A DNA stretch of 64,000 nt, from positions 126,001 to 190,000 of the IMG/VR virus record IMGVR_UViG_3300021964_000012. One strand, given 5' to 3'. The position numbers and the translations under genes are program-made. Of this stretch, positions 33,762 through 42,830 are shown piece after piece. Source of the DNA: a virus. Every line of letters begins with the position of its first letter. The stretch's first letter is position 1. Under the pieces are notes generated by a model. The model had not been told where the DNA came from, searched no databases, and saw only the letters and a list, made by a program, of their open reading frames with translations.

Positions 33762-35315
33762 ATGCGAATATTAGTACTAGGAAATAACACAAAAGATACT
33801 GACGATCAAGTCAAAGAGCTTGCAGAGAAGGCTGGTACATATAATCACGGGCTCGTTGAAACAACAGATCAAGATTTCTCACAACACGGATATTACCACA
33901 CCACATTAATAGATTTATCACCTGGTGAAATAATGAAATTTGTACACCAGTTTGATGAAGTGATGGTGTTAGATCAACCAGCAAGGAGTTGGGATAGTCA
34001 AAAGCCAAGACTTAGCACCTATAAGTTGATCACTTCCCTAGAAAGACAGAGCAATAGACTAGGTCTTAAAGTTAGCGGTACTGATAATGACAGTTTTGTT
34101 GATATGAAGTATTGGACAGATTTGTTCAAATCAAATCGAAGTTTTTGTGCTTATCCATGGATAGTACATAGTCAAGACAAGGTTGATGCTAATAAATTAA
34201 ATCTTTGTGCTCGAAGTTCGCACGAAGTCACTTCATTAAAAGATCTTGGCAACTGGCAAACAAATCCTGCCTTTACAAAAATTAGAGAAAAAATGAAACG
34301 TGGCGAAAAACTTCCAGGCACATGTCGTGTATGTTACAAATACGAAGATCGTGGATTAACAGGATATAGAACACACGACAGCCTAGACTGGATTGCACGT
34401 TTAGGACTAAAAAATATTAAAGATTTTGACAAGATAGATAGTCCGTATTATTATGAGCTTAGACTTAGTAACCGATGCAACCTAATGTGTCGAATGTGTA
34501 CACCTCAACACAGTCATCTACTAAAGCAGGAGTTTGAAGAAAATCCTGGTTTGGTCAATAGTGGCCAGATGGACGATCCAACCCAAAGTTGGACAGATAC
34601 CGGTGTAGTTGACATAGAAAAATTAACATCTAAACATAAAGTTTACCTAACCGGCGGTGAGCCAATTATTATGCATGAAGTCTATGCATTCATGCGACAA
34701 TGCATAGACTTAAGAAAAACTGATTTTCTTTTTACCCTTGGAACAAATGCTCAACGATTAAATCCATTGTTCTTAAATCTTGCTAGTAAATTTAGCAATA
34801 TGCACTTCAGTGTAAGTATTGATGGTTATGGAAAAGTAAATGATTATATAAGATGGAAAAGTGATTTTGATACCATAATTAAAAATTGTCATATTCTAAT
34901 CAATCAAGGACACCAAATAACATGGAATCATGTTCCAACCATATGGGGAGTACATCGAACACACGAATTGTTTGAATACGTCAGCGAACATTTTCCTAAG
35001 GTTCCTCTCTATTTACAATACAATCGTGTTGAAATTACCAGTGCATTTAAAAGTCCGCTCATTGAGGAGACAATCGAAAGCATGGAACGATGTAAAAAAA
35101 CAATATTGTACACTAGTGACGGCAAAGACTGTACCAGTGGAATTGATGCTTTTTATGATCACTATAGTAGATATAAAGTTAACAAAGATGATTTAAAAAA
35201 GTTTTTTACATGGAATGATTTAATGGACAAAGCCAGAAATATATCAATGGCAGATTATATCCCAGAGCTAGACAGATGCAGAACAATGCTAGAGGTGAAC
35301 CAGAATGCAATTTGA
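33762..35315 (+). CDS. Radical SAM protein with twitch/SPASM-like domain
   Basis: 517 residues. Auxiliary Cys region FCAYPWIVHS, LNLCARSS, CRVCYKYED (about 126-200), then radical SAM CNLMCRMC (about 239-246) and TGGEPIIMHE. Homologous in layout to 13043-14734. First gene of the plus-strand accessory operon; substrate unknown. Its end overlaps the next gene by about 10 bases. Confidence 0.87.
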   Translation: MRILVLGNNTKDTDDQVKELAEKAGTYNHGLVETTDQDFSQHGYYHTTLIDLSPGEIMKFVHQFDEVMVLDQPARSWDSQKPRLSTYKLITSLERQSNRLGLKVSGTDNDSFVDMKYWTDLFKSNRSFCAYPWIVHSQDKVDANKLNLCARSSHEVTSLKDLGNWQTNPAFTKIREKMKRGEKLPGTCRVCYKYEDRGLTGYRTHDSLDWIARLGLKNIKDFDKIDSPYYYELRLSNRCNLMCRMCTPQHSHLLKQEFEENPGLVNSGQMDDPTQSWTDTGVVDIEKLTSKHKVYLTGGEPIIMHEVYAFMRQCIDLRKTDFLFTLGTNAQRLNPLFLNLASKFSNMHFSVSIDGYGKVNDYIRWKSDFDTIIKNCHILINQGHQITWNHVPTIWGVHRTHELFEYVSEHFPKVPLYLQYNRVEITSAFKSPLIEETIESMERCKKTILYTSDGKDCTSGIDAFYDHYSRYKVNKDDLKKFFTWNDLMDKARNISMADYIPELDRCRTMLEVNQNAI

Positions 35316-35841
35316 ATTTTTTACAGGCGTTCCTGGCAGTCGCTGGAGCGGAATAGCAGGTGAGATAAAACTAGCACCTGAATATGACACATCAGACCGT
35401 GCACCACACAGAGTGTATACACACCATGAATTCGCAGGACACAAAGAAGCATATTTTGGTACAGGTATGGAGTTTTCGTGCAACCTTGACAAAGAGAATC
35501 TTGCGGCTCCATTTGCAAAAAACACAACTACATTGACCAAATTGCTAATGTCTCACGAATGGCCATACTATTTTGATGAAATTGTAGAGCAGTACCCTGA
35601 CGCACCAATTACACTTGTATATCGTAACAACGAAGCCTCAATGGACTGGTGGCTTGAAGCAGGTGGATTCAACATTACCTATCCCAACTACGAATTCTAC
35701 TGTGATACCACTGGCATGTGGGAACAAATAGAAAAACAGAACAAACTAATACTTGACTTTGGACAGAAACACATGCTACAATGGAAACAACATCACACTC
35801 ACAGTGATATTTTTATTGCAACTTATCGAGGTAAACCATGA
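35305..35841 (+). CDS. Phage protein with P-loop-like start, sulfotransferase-like
   Basis: 178 residues. FFTGVPGSRWSGIA at the N terminus resembles the PAPS-binding loop of sulfotransferase-type P-loop proteins. The remainder is unrecognised. Overlaps both neighbours, so co-translated with the radical SAM gene and the methyltransferase. Confidence 0.55.
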   Translation: MQFEFFTGVPGSRWSGIAGEIKLAPEYDTSDRAPHRVYTHHEFAGHKEAYFGTGMEFSCNLDKENLAAPFAKNTTTLTKLLMSHEWPYYFDEIVEQYPDAPITLVYRNNEASMDWWLEAGGFNITYPNYEFYCDTTGMWEQIEKQNKLILDFGQKHMLQWKQHHTHSDIFIATYRGKP

Positions 35842-36518
35842 ATCATAAAATACTCAACAAACTAGAACAGATGATCCATATATCACCTCAACTTTTACGC
35901 AATGCAAATACCATGCGTCAAGCAATACAGGCTACATTCAACGTTACCGTAGAGGATGTTGAATATGCAAACATTGGACAACTAGTGGATAGGATCGATG
36001 ACAAAGTCCTTGAACATTATTTTGCCAACGTTTGGCAAGGTGAAATGTCAAAATACAAGTACAGTGGTCCTGCATTAATAGATGAAATAAACAAACTAAA
36101 ACCTAGACGTGTGCTAGATATTGGATGTGGGTATCATGAGTTTCGAGGCAAGATAGACAATATCATAGGTATTGATCCTTATAATACAAAAGCAGACATG
36201 ATGATAAAACTACTGGATTATCATCCTCAAGAACGTTTTGATGCAGTACTAGCACTAGGCTCAATTAACTTTGGATCAACAGATAAAATATTTGCTGAAC
36301 TAGAACATGCAGTCAGTTTGTGCAATCCAGGTGCAGTACTATTTTTTAGAGCAAATCCAGGACTGCCACACGATAAAACAGAATCAAGTTGGATCAGTTT
36401 CTATCCCTGGGACGCAAACTTTGTGGTAAACTGTGCTAATCAACTGGGTGTAGACATATTGGATCTACGTACAGACAGTCATAAAAATCGACTGTACTTT
36501 GTTTGGCGTACTAAGTAA
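35838..36518 (+). CDS. SAM-dependent methyltransferase-like protein
   Basis: 226 residues. Motif I RRVLDIGCGYHEFRG and acidic loop NIIGIDPYN define a class I methyltransferase. Substrate unknown. ATG overlaps the stop of the gene before it (ATGA). Confidence 0.78.
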   Translation: MNHKILNKLEQMIHISPQLLRNANTMRQAIQATFNVTVEDVEYANIGQLVDRIDDKVLEHYFANVWQGEMSKYKYSGPALIDEINKLKPRRVLDIGCGYHEFRGKIDNIIGIDPYNTKADMMIKLLDYHPQERFDAVLALGSINFGSTDKIFAELEHAVSLCNPGAVLFFRANPGLPHDKTESSWISFYPWDANFVVNCANQLGVDILDLRTDSHKNRLYFVWRTK

Positions 36519-36526
36519 AAAGACAC

Positions 36527-36565
36527 TTAGAAGCAACGCCTGAATGTAAAAGAGTTCGCTTCTAA
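36527..36565 (+). other. Hairpin upstream of tctA
   Basis: TTAGAAGC (36527-36534) and GCTTCTAA (36558-36565) form a perfect 8-bp stem with a 23-base loop in the 95-base gap before tctA. No U-run directly follows, so it is not a clear terminator. Confidence 0.45.
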
Positions 36566-36613
36566 TATCCCCTAATTTTTTAAAGGCACTGCCGTTATGG
36601 CCGTGGATTCGTT

Positions 36614-38053
36614 GTGGCGGAAATTTATGCCCTTGTGGCAGGTACATTGTATGGACTACTAATAGGTATTATACCCGGAGCAGGTGCTACCACTGGCTTG
36701 ATATTCTTGTTTCCTTTTATGATGATGTTTCCAGATCCTTATCTAGCAGTAATATTTGTAATGGCAGTGGTAGCAGCCTCAACAACAGGTGATACTTACA
36801 CTGGTGTGTTGCTAGGAATACCCGGTGCTAACAGTGCAGCCGCTACCATGGTAGATGGATTTCCACTTGCACTTCAAGGTCGTGCAACCTATGCTATCAG
36901 TGCCGCAGTAACAACATCAACTGTTAACGGATTACTATGGGGTAGTTTGGTTTTCTTTTTATTGCCTTGGTATACAGGACTTATAATGATATTTGGTGTT
37001 CCTGAGCTGTGGGCTTTTACCTTGCTTGCACTGGTAACAGTGACCTTTGTAAGTAACCGATGGTGGATACGTGGATTAATTGCATTATGCACAGGAATAT
37101 TTGTTGGAATGATAGGCGTGGATCCAAATACAAATGCTGATCGTTTTACATTTGGTTGGGAATACTTAGGCGATGGCGTGCAAATATTGCCAATGATTGC
37201 AGGCTTGTTTGCCATACCAGAGTTATTGGATGGACTTAAAAACAGACACACAACTGCTTCAGCAACAACTACAAATGGAACACAGACTCGTGAAGGAATC
37301 TTAGCAGTATGGAGCAATCGTTGGTTAGCACTACGTGGAGGATTCATTGGTGCATTTATTGGTATACTTCCAGGACTAGGTGGAGCAATGGCAGACTGGA
37401 TGGCATATGGTCAGGCAGTTGCTACAACAAAGAATCCTTCAGTGCCTTTTGGCAAAGGCAACATCAGAGGAGTAATTGGGCCAGAAGGTGCTAACAATGC
37501 ACAAAAAGCAACATCAATGATTCCTACAGTTTTATTTGGAATACCTGGAGCTCCTTTTGCGGCTATTATTATTGGTTTGTTTATGTACTTGGACTTTGAG
37601 CTTGGTACTATTGATCTAGCACAAGACGATCAATTCTTTGATAGTATGCTTTATGGATTCATGTTGGCAACACTGTTGGTTGGTGCTCTATGCTTATGGT
37701 TAACAAAATATATTGCCATGATTGCGACTGTGCCTTACAAATACTATTTTCCTCTACTGTTAACGTTTATAATAGCGGCATGTGTACAATACACAGGTGG
37801 ATGGGAAGATTATGCTATATTGATCGTCTGCTCCATAGTAGGAATCAGTGCAAAGAAATTCAAGTTCTCAAGACCTGCAATGCTATTTGGTTTTATACTT
37901 GCAGAAAGAGTTGAGGCTTTAACTATACAGATGCACGGTCTGTATACATTCGACAGACTGTTAACTCGTCCTATATTTTGGACATTGTTAGCAGTTGTAA
38001 TAGCTGTGTTAATTTGGGGTTTAACCAAACGCAGTAAACTAGATTATGCATAA
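36614..38053 (+). CDS. tctA: TctA-family tricarboxylate transporter permease
   Basis: 479 residues, about 10-12 transmembrane segments, close to the usual about 500 of TctA. Signature loops GLLIGIIPGAGATTG, LLGIPGANSAAATMVDGFPL and GILPGLGGAMADWM match the TctA family, the large permease of tripartite tricarboxylate transporters. The first possible start is GTG (VAEIYALVAG); an upstream in-frame stop at 36581 limits alternatives. No TctB follows. Paired with a TctC-like binding protein directly downstream. Confidence 0.9.
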   Translation: MAEIYALVAGTLYGLLIGIIPGAGATTGLIFLFPFMMMFPDPYLAVIFVMAVVAASTTGDTYTGVLLGIPGANSAAATMVDGFPLALQGRATYAISAAVTTSTVNGLLWGSLVFFLLPWYTGLIMIFGVPELWAFTLLALVTVTFVSNRWWIRGLIALCTGIFVGMIGVDPNTNADRFTFGWEYLGDGVQILPMIAGLFAIPELLDGLKNRHTTASATTTNGTQTREGILAVWSNRWLALRGGFIGAFIGILPGLGGAMADWMAYGQAVATTKNPSVPFGKGNIRGVIGPEGANNAQKATSMIPTVLFGIPGAPFAAIIIGLFMYLDFELGTIDLAQDDQFFDSMLYGFMLATLLVGALCLWLTKYIAMIATVPYKYYFPLLLTFIIAACVQYTGGWEDYAILIVCSIVGISAKKFKFSRPAMLFGFILAERVEALTIQMHGLYTFDRLLTRPIFWTLLAVVIAVLIWGLTKRSKLDYA

Positions 38054-38068
38054 CATAGGAGAAATAGA

Positions 38069-39112
38069 ATGCGTAAATTACTACTAACACTAGCATTATT
38101 GCTAGGCTACACTAGTTCAGCAGTTGCTGATTATACGTTTGTTGTACCTCAAAGAGCAGGACAAGGAACAACTGTTTGGGCAGAAATTATTGCCAAAGAA
38201 CTAGAGCCTTTTTTAGGTGAAAAGATTAAAATTAAAATGTTACCGGGTGCAAGAGATATTCCTGGATTTAACAAATGGCACAATGATCTAAGATTAGATG
38301 ACAAAACTGTGATGGTATCTCATGGCGGTAATGGTGTTTCATTTTTACAAGAGAAAGTAGACTATGACTATAGACAGTACGATAGTGTTGGCATGATGAA
38401 TTTAAATATCATTGCCGGTAAACGCAAGGGTGCTGACATGGACAAGCCAGTATTTCCAGCAGGTTCTGGAATGGTGCCTGAGGCTTTTGCAATGGCGTTG
38501 CTTATATGTGGTCCAGACAAAACAGTTGATGAATACATAGCATGTTTCAAAAAAAATGTTACTTGGGTTAAAGGAATGAAAACATCAGAAAGACGTTTAG
38601 CATTCAAACGTGGTGAATTAACAGGCACACGAGAGAATCCAGCAACTTACAAAAAACACGTTGCACCAGACGAGAATGCAGAACTTTGGTTTCATCATGG
38701 ACTACTACAAGCAGATGGTTCTCATGCAGACGATCCAAACTTTCCAGGATTACAAATGGAAATCCTTTATGAAGTATATTGGAAACAGGCTCCTAAAGGT
38801 GAATTCTACGATGCTTACAAGCTGGTAAAATCATTCCGTGATGGATTACAAAAAGCATTATGGGTAAACAAAGGAAACCCAAACAGAGATAAACTTGCGG
38901 CGGCACTTACTGCAATGAGCAAGGACCCAACTGCAATTGCTAACCTGATCAAAAAGAACGGTAAGTATGATTGGTACATTGGAAAAGCAGGTGATGCACA
39001 ACGTGATAAACTGTTGACCTTTGTTACAGAAAAATCACTTAAAAACCTAGTAAAGTTCAATAAAGAAGCACTAGGACTTAAGAGTATATACAAGGAAGGC
39101 TTAGTAAAATAA
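38069..39112 (+). CDS. TctC-like periplasmic solute-binding protein
   Basis: 347 residues. Cleavable signal peptide (MRKLLLTLALLLGYTSSAVA). YTFVVPQRAGQGTTVWAEIIAKEL is the start of the TctC/Bug fold, which binds carboxylates for TctA. AGGAG precedes the ATG, 15 bases after tctA. Ligand cannot be inferred. The stop overlaps the next start (TAATG). Confidence 0.85.
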   Translation: MRKLLLTLALLLGYTSSAVADYTFVVPQRAGQGTTVWAEIIAKELEPFLGEKIKIKMLPGARDIPGFNKWHNDLRLDDKTVMVSHGGNGVSFLQEKVDYDYRQYDSVGMMNLNIIAGKRKGADMDKPVFPAGSGMVPEAFAMALLICGPDKTVDEYIACFKKNVTWVKGMKTSERRLAFKRGELTGTRENPATYKKHVAPDENAELWFHHGLLQADGSHADDPNFPGLQMEILYEVYWKQAPKGEFYDAYKLVKSFRDGLQKALWVNKGNPNRDKLAAALTAMSKDPTAIANLIKKNGKYDWYIGKAGDAQRDKLLTFVTEKSLKNLVKFNKEALGLKSIYKEGLVK

Positions 39113-39777
39113 TGGAAAGCAACTGGGACAAACTAAAGCCTAGAACTGACTACCATTTTGATCCTTTTAAAACAGACCCGGCATACGACAGTATGCGATA
39201 TGTCGGGCGTTTTATTGGTGATTGGAGTCAAGAACTAGATGCAACAATTGAATCAAGTAAAGAAATTACTTGGCGTAATAGAAATCCAAAAGACGGAACA
39301 AGCAAAGATATTGTAGCCGAAGAATATGATTTGATTCGTTCTGGTGCCGATGCTGACCTGGTGCTCACCAACCTTGAATATGAATTACTGCCTGTGTTTC
39401 GACGAATGACAGATACATTACATTTATCAGGTGGTGATAAAAAAGAAATACAAAGTCGAGTGCATGTTCAATATCCTGGACAAGTATGGAACTTGCACAT
39501 TGATAAACTTGAAAAATGGTTACCTGAAGATCCACATAGTGTATATCGATTTATGGTTATGCTAAATGATTGGGAACCTGGACACTTCATACAGTATGGC
39601 AACTTTGTACACACAGGCTATCGTGCTGGTGAAATATACAGTTTTGATTGGTATAATACTCCACACTGCACGGCTAATGCTGGTTTAGGCCCACGTTGTA
39701 CACTGTTAGTTACAGGTGTAGCAACAGATAGCACACTGCGTATGTTTAGCAAATACAATAATAAAATAGAAATATAA
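39112..39777 (+). CDS. 2OG-Fe(II) oxygenase-like protein
   Basis: 221 residues. Iron ligands HID (HxD, in WNLHIDKLEKW) and distal His in TPHCTANAG, with the 2-oxoglutarate-binding Arg in GPRCTLLVTG. Hydroxylation is the expected reaction; substrate unknown. Related in motif layout to 59177-59692. Confidence 0.78.
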   Translation: MESNWDKLKPRTDYHFDPFKTDPAYDSMRYVGRFIGDWSQELDATIESSKEITWRNRNPKDGTSKDIVAEEYDLIRSGADADLVLTNLEYELLPVFRRMTDTLHLSGGDKKEIQSRVHVQYPGQVWNLHIDKLEKWLPEDPHSVYRFMVMLNDWEPGHFIQYGNFVHTGYRAGEIYSFDWYNTPHCTANAGLGPRCTLLVTGVATDSTLRMFSKYNNKIEI

Positions 39778-39779
39778 CA

Positions 39780-40019
39780 ATGTCAAAAGAAAACAACCGA
39801 GTGATAGTCTGCATTAAATATGCAAGTGCAGTCGTTATACTTGTTGCAATGGTACTGCATGTTGCAGGCATAACTCCATGGAACAGCATACTACAAATGA
39901 TAGGTGCTAGTGGTTGGATTTATGTAGGATATAAATGGAATGAGAAAGCAATCATACTAAACTTTTTACCACAGTTTGCTATTATCGTTCCTATGTTAAT
40001 TTGGATGTATCTATTATGA
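39780..40019 (+). CDS. Small membrane protein, about 3 TM
   Basis: 79 residues with hydrophobic segments at about 12-30, 33-50 and 58-77. Follows the TctC and oxygenase genes. TctB proteins are small 4-TM proteins, so this could be a TctB stand-in, but similarity is not evident. Confidence 0.65.
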   Translation: MSKENNRVIVCIKYASAVVILVAMVLHVAGITPWNSILQMIGASGWIYVGYKWNEKAIILNFLPQFAIIVPMLIWMYLL

Positions 40020-40034
40020 GAACTAAGTAAAAAC

Positions 40035-40709
40035 ATGGACAACATATTCATTATATTCTCGCCCGGAAGTGGTGGGAACCATCTTGCTAATATATTAAGC
40101 ACTGCTGATAATTTTGTCAGCAGGTGTACTGTTGAAGATTATGATCACCATCCAACGCCGGAGCAACAAAGCCGTGCTTATGCAAATGCACATTATTCTA
40201 AAATTGATAATCTTGATCCTGATATTGTAAAAAATTTACCACCAACGACCAATGTCTTATGCGGTCATTTTTACAGCTATAATCGTCTAGAATTGTTAGA
40301 ATTAACTAATAAATTTGTGAACAAAGTTATTGTTGTATTAGAACCACCTATTTCAGGACTTGCCTACAAAAGATATATGTATCACAATGATAAAATTCGA
40401 CCACAACTTTACAATGAGCAGCGTTTGATTTATTCAACACATTTTATTAAAAAATATTTTAATCAAAAAACTGTGTCTATTTCATGTGAAGCAATTTTTG
40501 AACACAAATTAGACAGGCTATATTCCATTATCGAAGATAAATTAGATCTTGAGGTTGACAAAAATATGTGTAATCAAATACACAAAAAATGGCACTGGCC
40601 GGTTAATCTTGAACAGAGCAACCGTCCCAAAATTCCCCAACATCCTTTATATCATGATATAAAGGATGACATCCTTACTTTAAAGCCACTTGTCAGAGGT
40701 AAAATCTAA
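40035..40709 (+). CDS. Sulfotransferase-like P-loop protein
   Basis: 224 residues. FIIFSPGSGGNHLANIL at the N terminus is a PAPS-binding-loop-like sequence, and VIVVLEPPISGLAYKR may be the 3'-phosphate-binding region. The rest is divergent. Acceptor unknown. Co-transcribed with an APS-kinase-like gene. Confidence 0.6.
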   Translation: MDNIFIIFSPGSGGNHLANILSTADNFVSRCTVEDYDHHPTPEQQSRAYANAHYSKIDNLDPDIVKNLPPTTNVLCGHFYSYNRLELLELTNKFVNKVIVVLEPPISGLAYKRYMYHNDKIRPQLYNEQRLIYSTHFIKKYFNQKTVSISCEAIFEHKLDRLYSIIEDKLDLEVDKNMCNQIHKKWHWPVNLEQSNRPKIPQHPLYHDIKDDILTLKPLVRGKI

Positions 40710-41431
40710 TGTATTCAATCAACCAACCATGGGATTCACTGGACATATGTGTTGTTGGGCGTACCTATCCGCCACATGCTTTTGATTCATTAGAAGATGT
40801 AGAATACAAAACTCAATTGCAAAAAATAGCCACTGAAACTGAAGAAGATTTTTGTAATTTAATTAATACTTTACATAAATTTAATGTACACACCATACGT
40901 CCATATGTTTCAGTGCTGCCAGACATTAATGACATCGCAAGTCCAGAAAGTATGAAACCACGTCGTGGATTGCGTATGATTGGCAATGACTTTTATTTTT
41001 ATCCTAATAATTATGTAATAGAAACTTCAAATTGGAACAAGTCAGTGTATGAAAACCTAAAAGGTTCTAGTTGGCCAAAAGAATTTACTGCTTACGAACA
41101 ATTGCCTGATTGGATAAAACAAGAATGCACAGATATTTTAAACTTTACATATGATCCAGATGCAGATATAATCCTTGATGAAACAAATTGGTGGCAACCA
41201 ATTGTTAATGTAGTCGAAGGTGCAGGTAATGCAATTGTAAACGAAAAACCTGAAGAAATTACCAAACCAAATGATATACTTGTCATAGACTCAAAAAATA
41301 TTATTGTAAGCAAAAATTCTGAACATCTCAATTATCACGACTGCACAGTTCATGTTTGTGAGTTTCGACACAAGAACTTTTGGAATTGTGACATATATGA
41401 TTTAACATTAGATATTAATAGAACGGCGTAA
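40709..41431 (+). CDS. Amidinotransferase-like protein lacking catalytic Cys
   Basis: 240 residues. The N terminus (INQPWDSLDICVVGRTYPPH) and C terminus (FWNCDIYDLTLDINRTA) align with amidinotransferases. The C-terminal active-site block, usually GG-I/H-H-C-VTLD, here reads NCDIYDLTLD, so His is Tyr and Cys is Asp. It is about 70 residues shorter than the full-length relative at 58248-59180. Probably catalytically dead or repurposed. Confidence 0.65.
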   Translation: MYSINQPWDSLDICVVGRTYPPHAFDSLEDVEYKTQLQKIATETEEDFCNLINTLHKFNVHTIRPYVSVLPDINDIASPESMKPRRGLRMIGNDFYFYPNNYVIETSNWNKSVYENLKGSSWPKEFTAYEQLPDWIKQECTDILNFTYDPDADIILDETNWWQPIVNVVEGAGNAIVNEKPEEITKPNDILVIDSKNIIVSKNSEHLNYHDCTVHVCEFRHKNFWNCDIYDLTLDINRTA

Positions 41432-41435
41432 AAAA

Positions 41436-41882
41436 ATTAAAATACTAATATTTGGACTACCAGGCAGTGGTAAAAGCACACTTGCAAAACCTTTTGCTGA
41501 ACTAATTGGAGCAGTATGGATAAATGCTGATCAAGTTAGAGAAAGATACAATGACTGGGATTTCTCACCTAAAGGTAGAATACGGCAAGCACAACGTATG
41601 CGTCACCTAGCAGATGGTGTGGTAATGGCTGGTAAGATCGCGATTACAGATTTTGTGTGCCCAACAGATCAAGCACGTGAAGAGTTTGATGCTGACTATA
41701 CAGTATGGATGGACACAATTGAACAAGGCAGATTTGAAGATACCAACCGTATGTTTCAAAAACCTAAACACTACGACTATCATGTGGCAAAATGGTTTGA
41801 CGATACACCATTACAACTGATGGAAGTTGTGCAAAACTATCAACTGAAAAAAACAGGCGAACCACTTGGAGTAAAAAAATAA
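41436..41882 (+). CDS. APS-kinase-like (CysC-type) P-loop kinase with ATT start
   Basis: 148 residues. IKILIFGLPGSGKSTLAKPF gives a Walker A at residues 7-15, then WINADQVRERYNDW and ITDFVCPTDQAREEF, resembling adenylylsulfate-kinase-type proteins of phages. No ATG, GTG or TTG precedes the P-loop in frame after the TAG at 41409. ATT at 41436, where ATG would be expected in an M-K-I-L start, is the best start; ATA at 41418 is an alternative. Downstream of the amidinotransferase-like gene by 4 bases, TAATG-coupled to the next. Confidence 0.72.
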   Translation: MKILIFGLPGSGKSTLAKPFAELIGAVWINADQVRERYNDWDFSPKGRIRQAQRMRHLADGVVMAGKIAITDFVCPTDQAREEFDADYTVWMDTIEQGRFEDTNRMFQKPKHYDYHVAKWFDDTPLQLMEVVQNYQLKKTGEPLGVKK

Positions 41883-42295
41883 TGTTTGATTCACAAAAAC
41901 CTACAACACAGATGTTAGGTAGATGGCAACCTTGGCATGATGGTCACACTGAACTGTTCAAACGAGCATTAGCCGAAACTGGACAGGTATGTATTATGGT
42001 CCGTGATGTGGGTGGAATAGTTGGCAGAGATGCAGGTGCTGGTCGTACAAACATACAGGAAGACAATCCGTTTAGTCAAAAAGAAGCAGAAGCACAAATT
42101 GAAATTGGCCTGCGTGAAGCAGGCTTCACACTAGGTGTTGAATATGTTATACTGCCTGTTCCAAACATAGTAGACATAAGTTATGGTAGAGGTGTTGGCT
42201 ACACATTTACAGAACACGACTTAGGCAAGAGTGTTGAATCTATTAGTGCTACAAAAATACGTGCAGAAATGAGAGCTAGTGGAACTCTTAAATAA
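41882..42295 (+). CDS. Cytidylyltransferase-type nucleotidyltransferase
   Basis: 137 residues. LGRWQPWHDGHTELF has the HxGH motif and SISATKIRAEM the ISxTxIR motif of the nucleotidyltransferase superfamily, which includes NMN adenylyltransferase, cytidylyltransferases and ATP sulfurylase. Exact substrate unknown. Adjacent to the APS-kinase-like gene. Converges with the minus-strand gene at 42288. Confidence 0.8.
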   Translation: MFDSQKPTTQMLGRWQPWHDGHTELFKRALAETGQVCIMVRDVGGIVGRDAGAGRTNIQEDNPFSQKEAEAQIEIGLREAGFTLGVEYVILPVPNIVDISYGRGVGYTFTEHDLGKSVESISATKIRAEMRASGTLK

Positions 42296-42830
42296 AAGTA
42301 AATAGTTTATAATGATCATCTAGATTCATATTGGTATCAACTGGATGTCCATCATGTGTTTTAAACACACTTTCAAAACAATAACTGTAACGTAACCAAA
42401 AATTATAAACATCTGGTGTGTTGTTAGCCCATCCTTTTTCACGTAACAGATTATCTGATTCTTTGCTCAATCTACAAGTTGGCACGTTTAATGCTTGTTC
42501 AACAGAGATCTTTCCTGCTAGTACACAATCACGAACGGTACTAGCAGGAATCATATGTTCAAATATGCCATTGCCTTTTAAGCCAACTTCAACATAGTGG
42601 GCTCCGATGTTTTCTTTTATAGCATAGTTGTGATAACGTCTCAGATAATAGTCTATTTCATTTCGTATTTCACGCAGTGCCTGTGCATCGTGTTCTATAG
42701 TTCTATACTCTTGTGCAAGTTCTGTTATCTTCAGAGTACAACGTTTTCTAAGGCTATCGTATGTATCAAAACTTCTTCTGGTTTTGGAATACACAGGTTG
42801 TATAAAACTTTCTAAATTTTCTTTTAACAT
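42288..42830 (-). CDS. Possible HNH-like protein
   Basis: 180 residues. VEVGLKGNGIFEHMIPAST followed by a conserved-looking NVPTCRLSKESDNLL and NFWLRY resembles HNH-endonuclease surroundings (EH-P and a later His), but the full set of ligands is not clear. Third gene of the operon 44458-42288. Confidence 0.5.
   Translation of the reverse strand: MLKENLESFIQPVYSKTRRSFDTYDSLRKRCTLKITELAQEYRTIEHDAQALREIRNEIDYYLRRYHNYAIKENIGAHYVEVGLKGNGIFEHMIPASTVRDCVLAGKISVEQALNVPTCRLSKESDNLLREKGWANNTPDVYNFWLRYSYCFESVFKTHDGHPVDTNMNLDDHYKLFTFI

Noticed and set aside
39780-40019. TctB subunit
   Set aside because: Only three short hydrophobic segments in 79 residues and no visible TctB similarity; kept as an unknown membrane protein.
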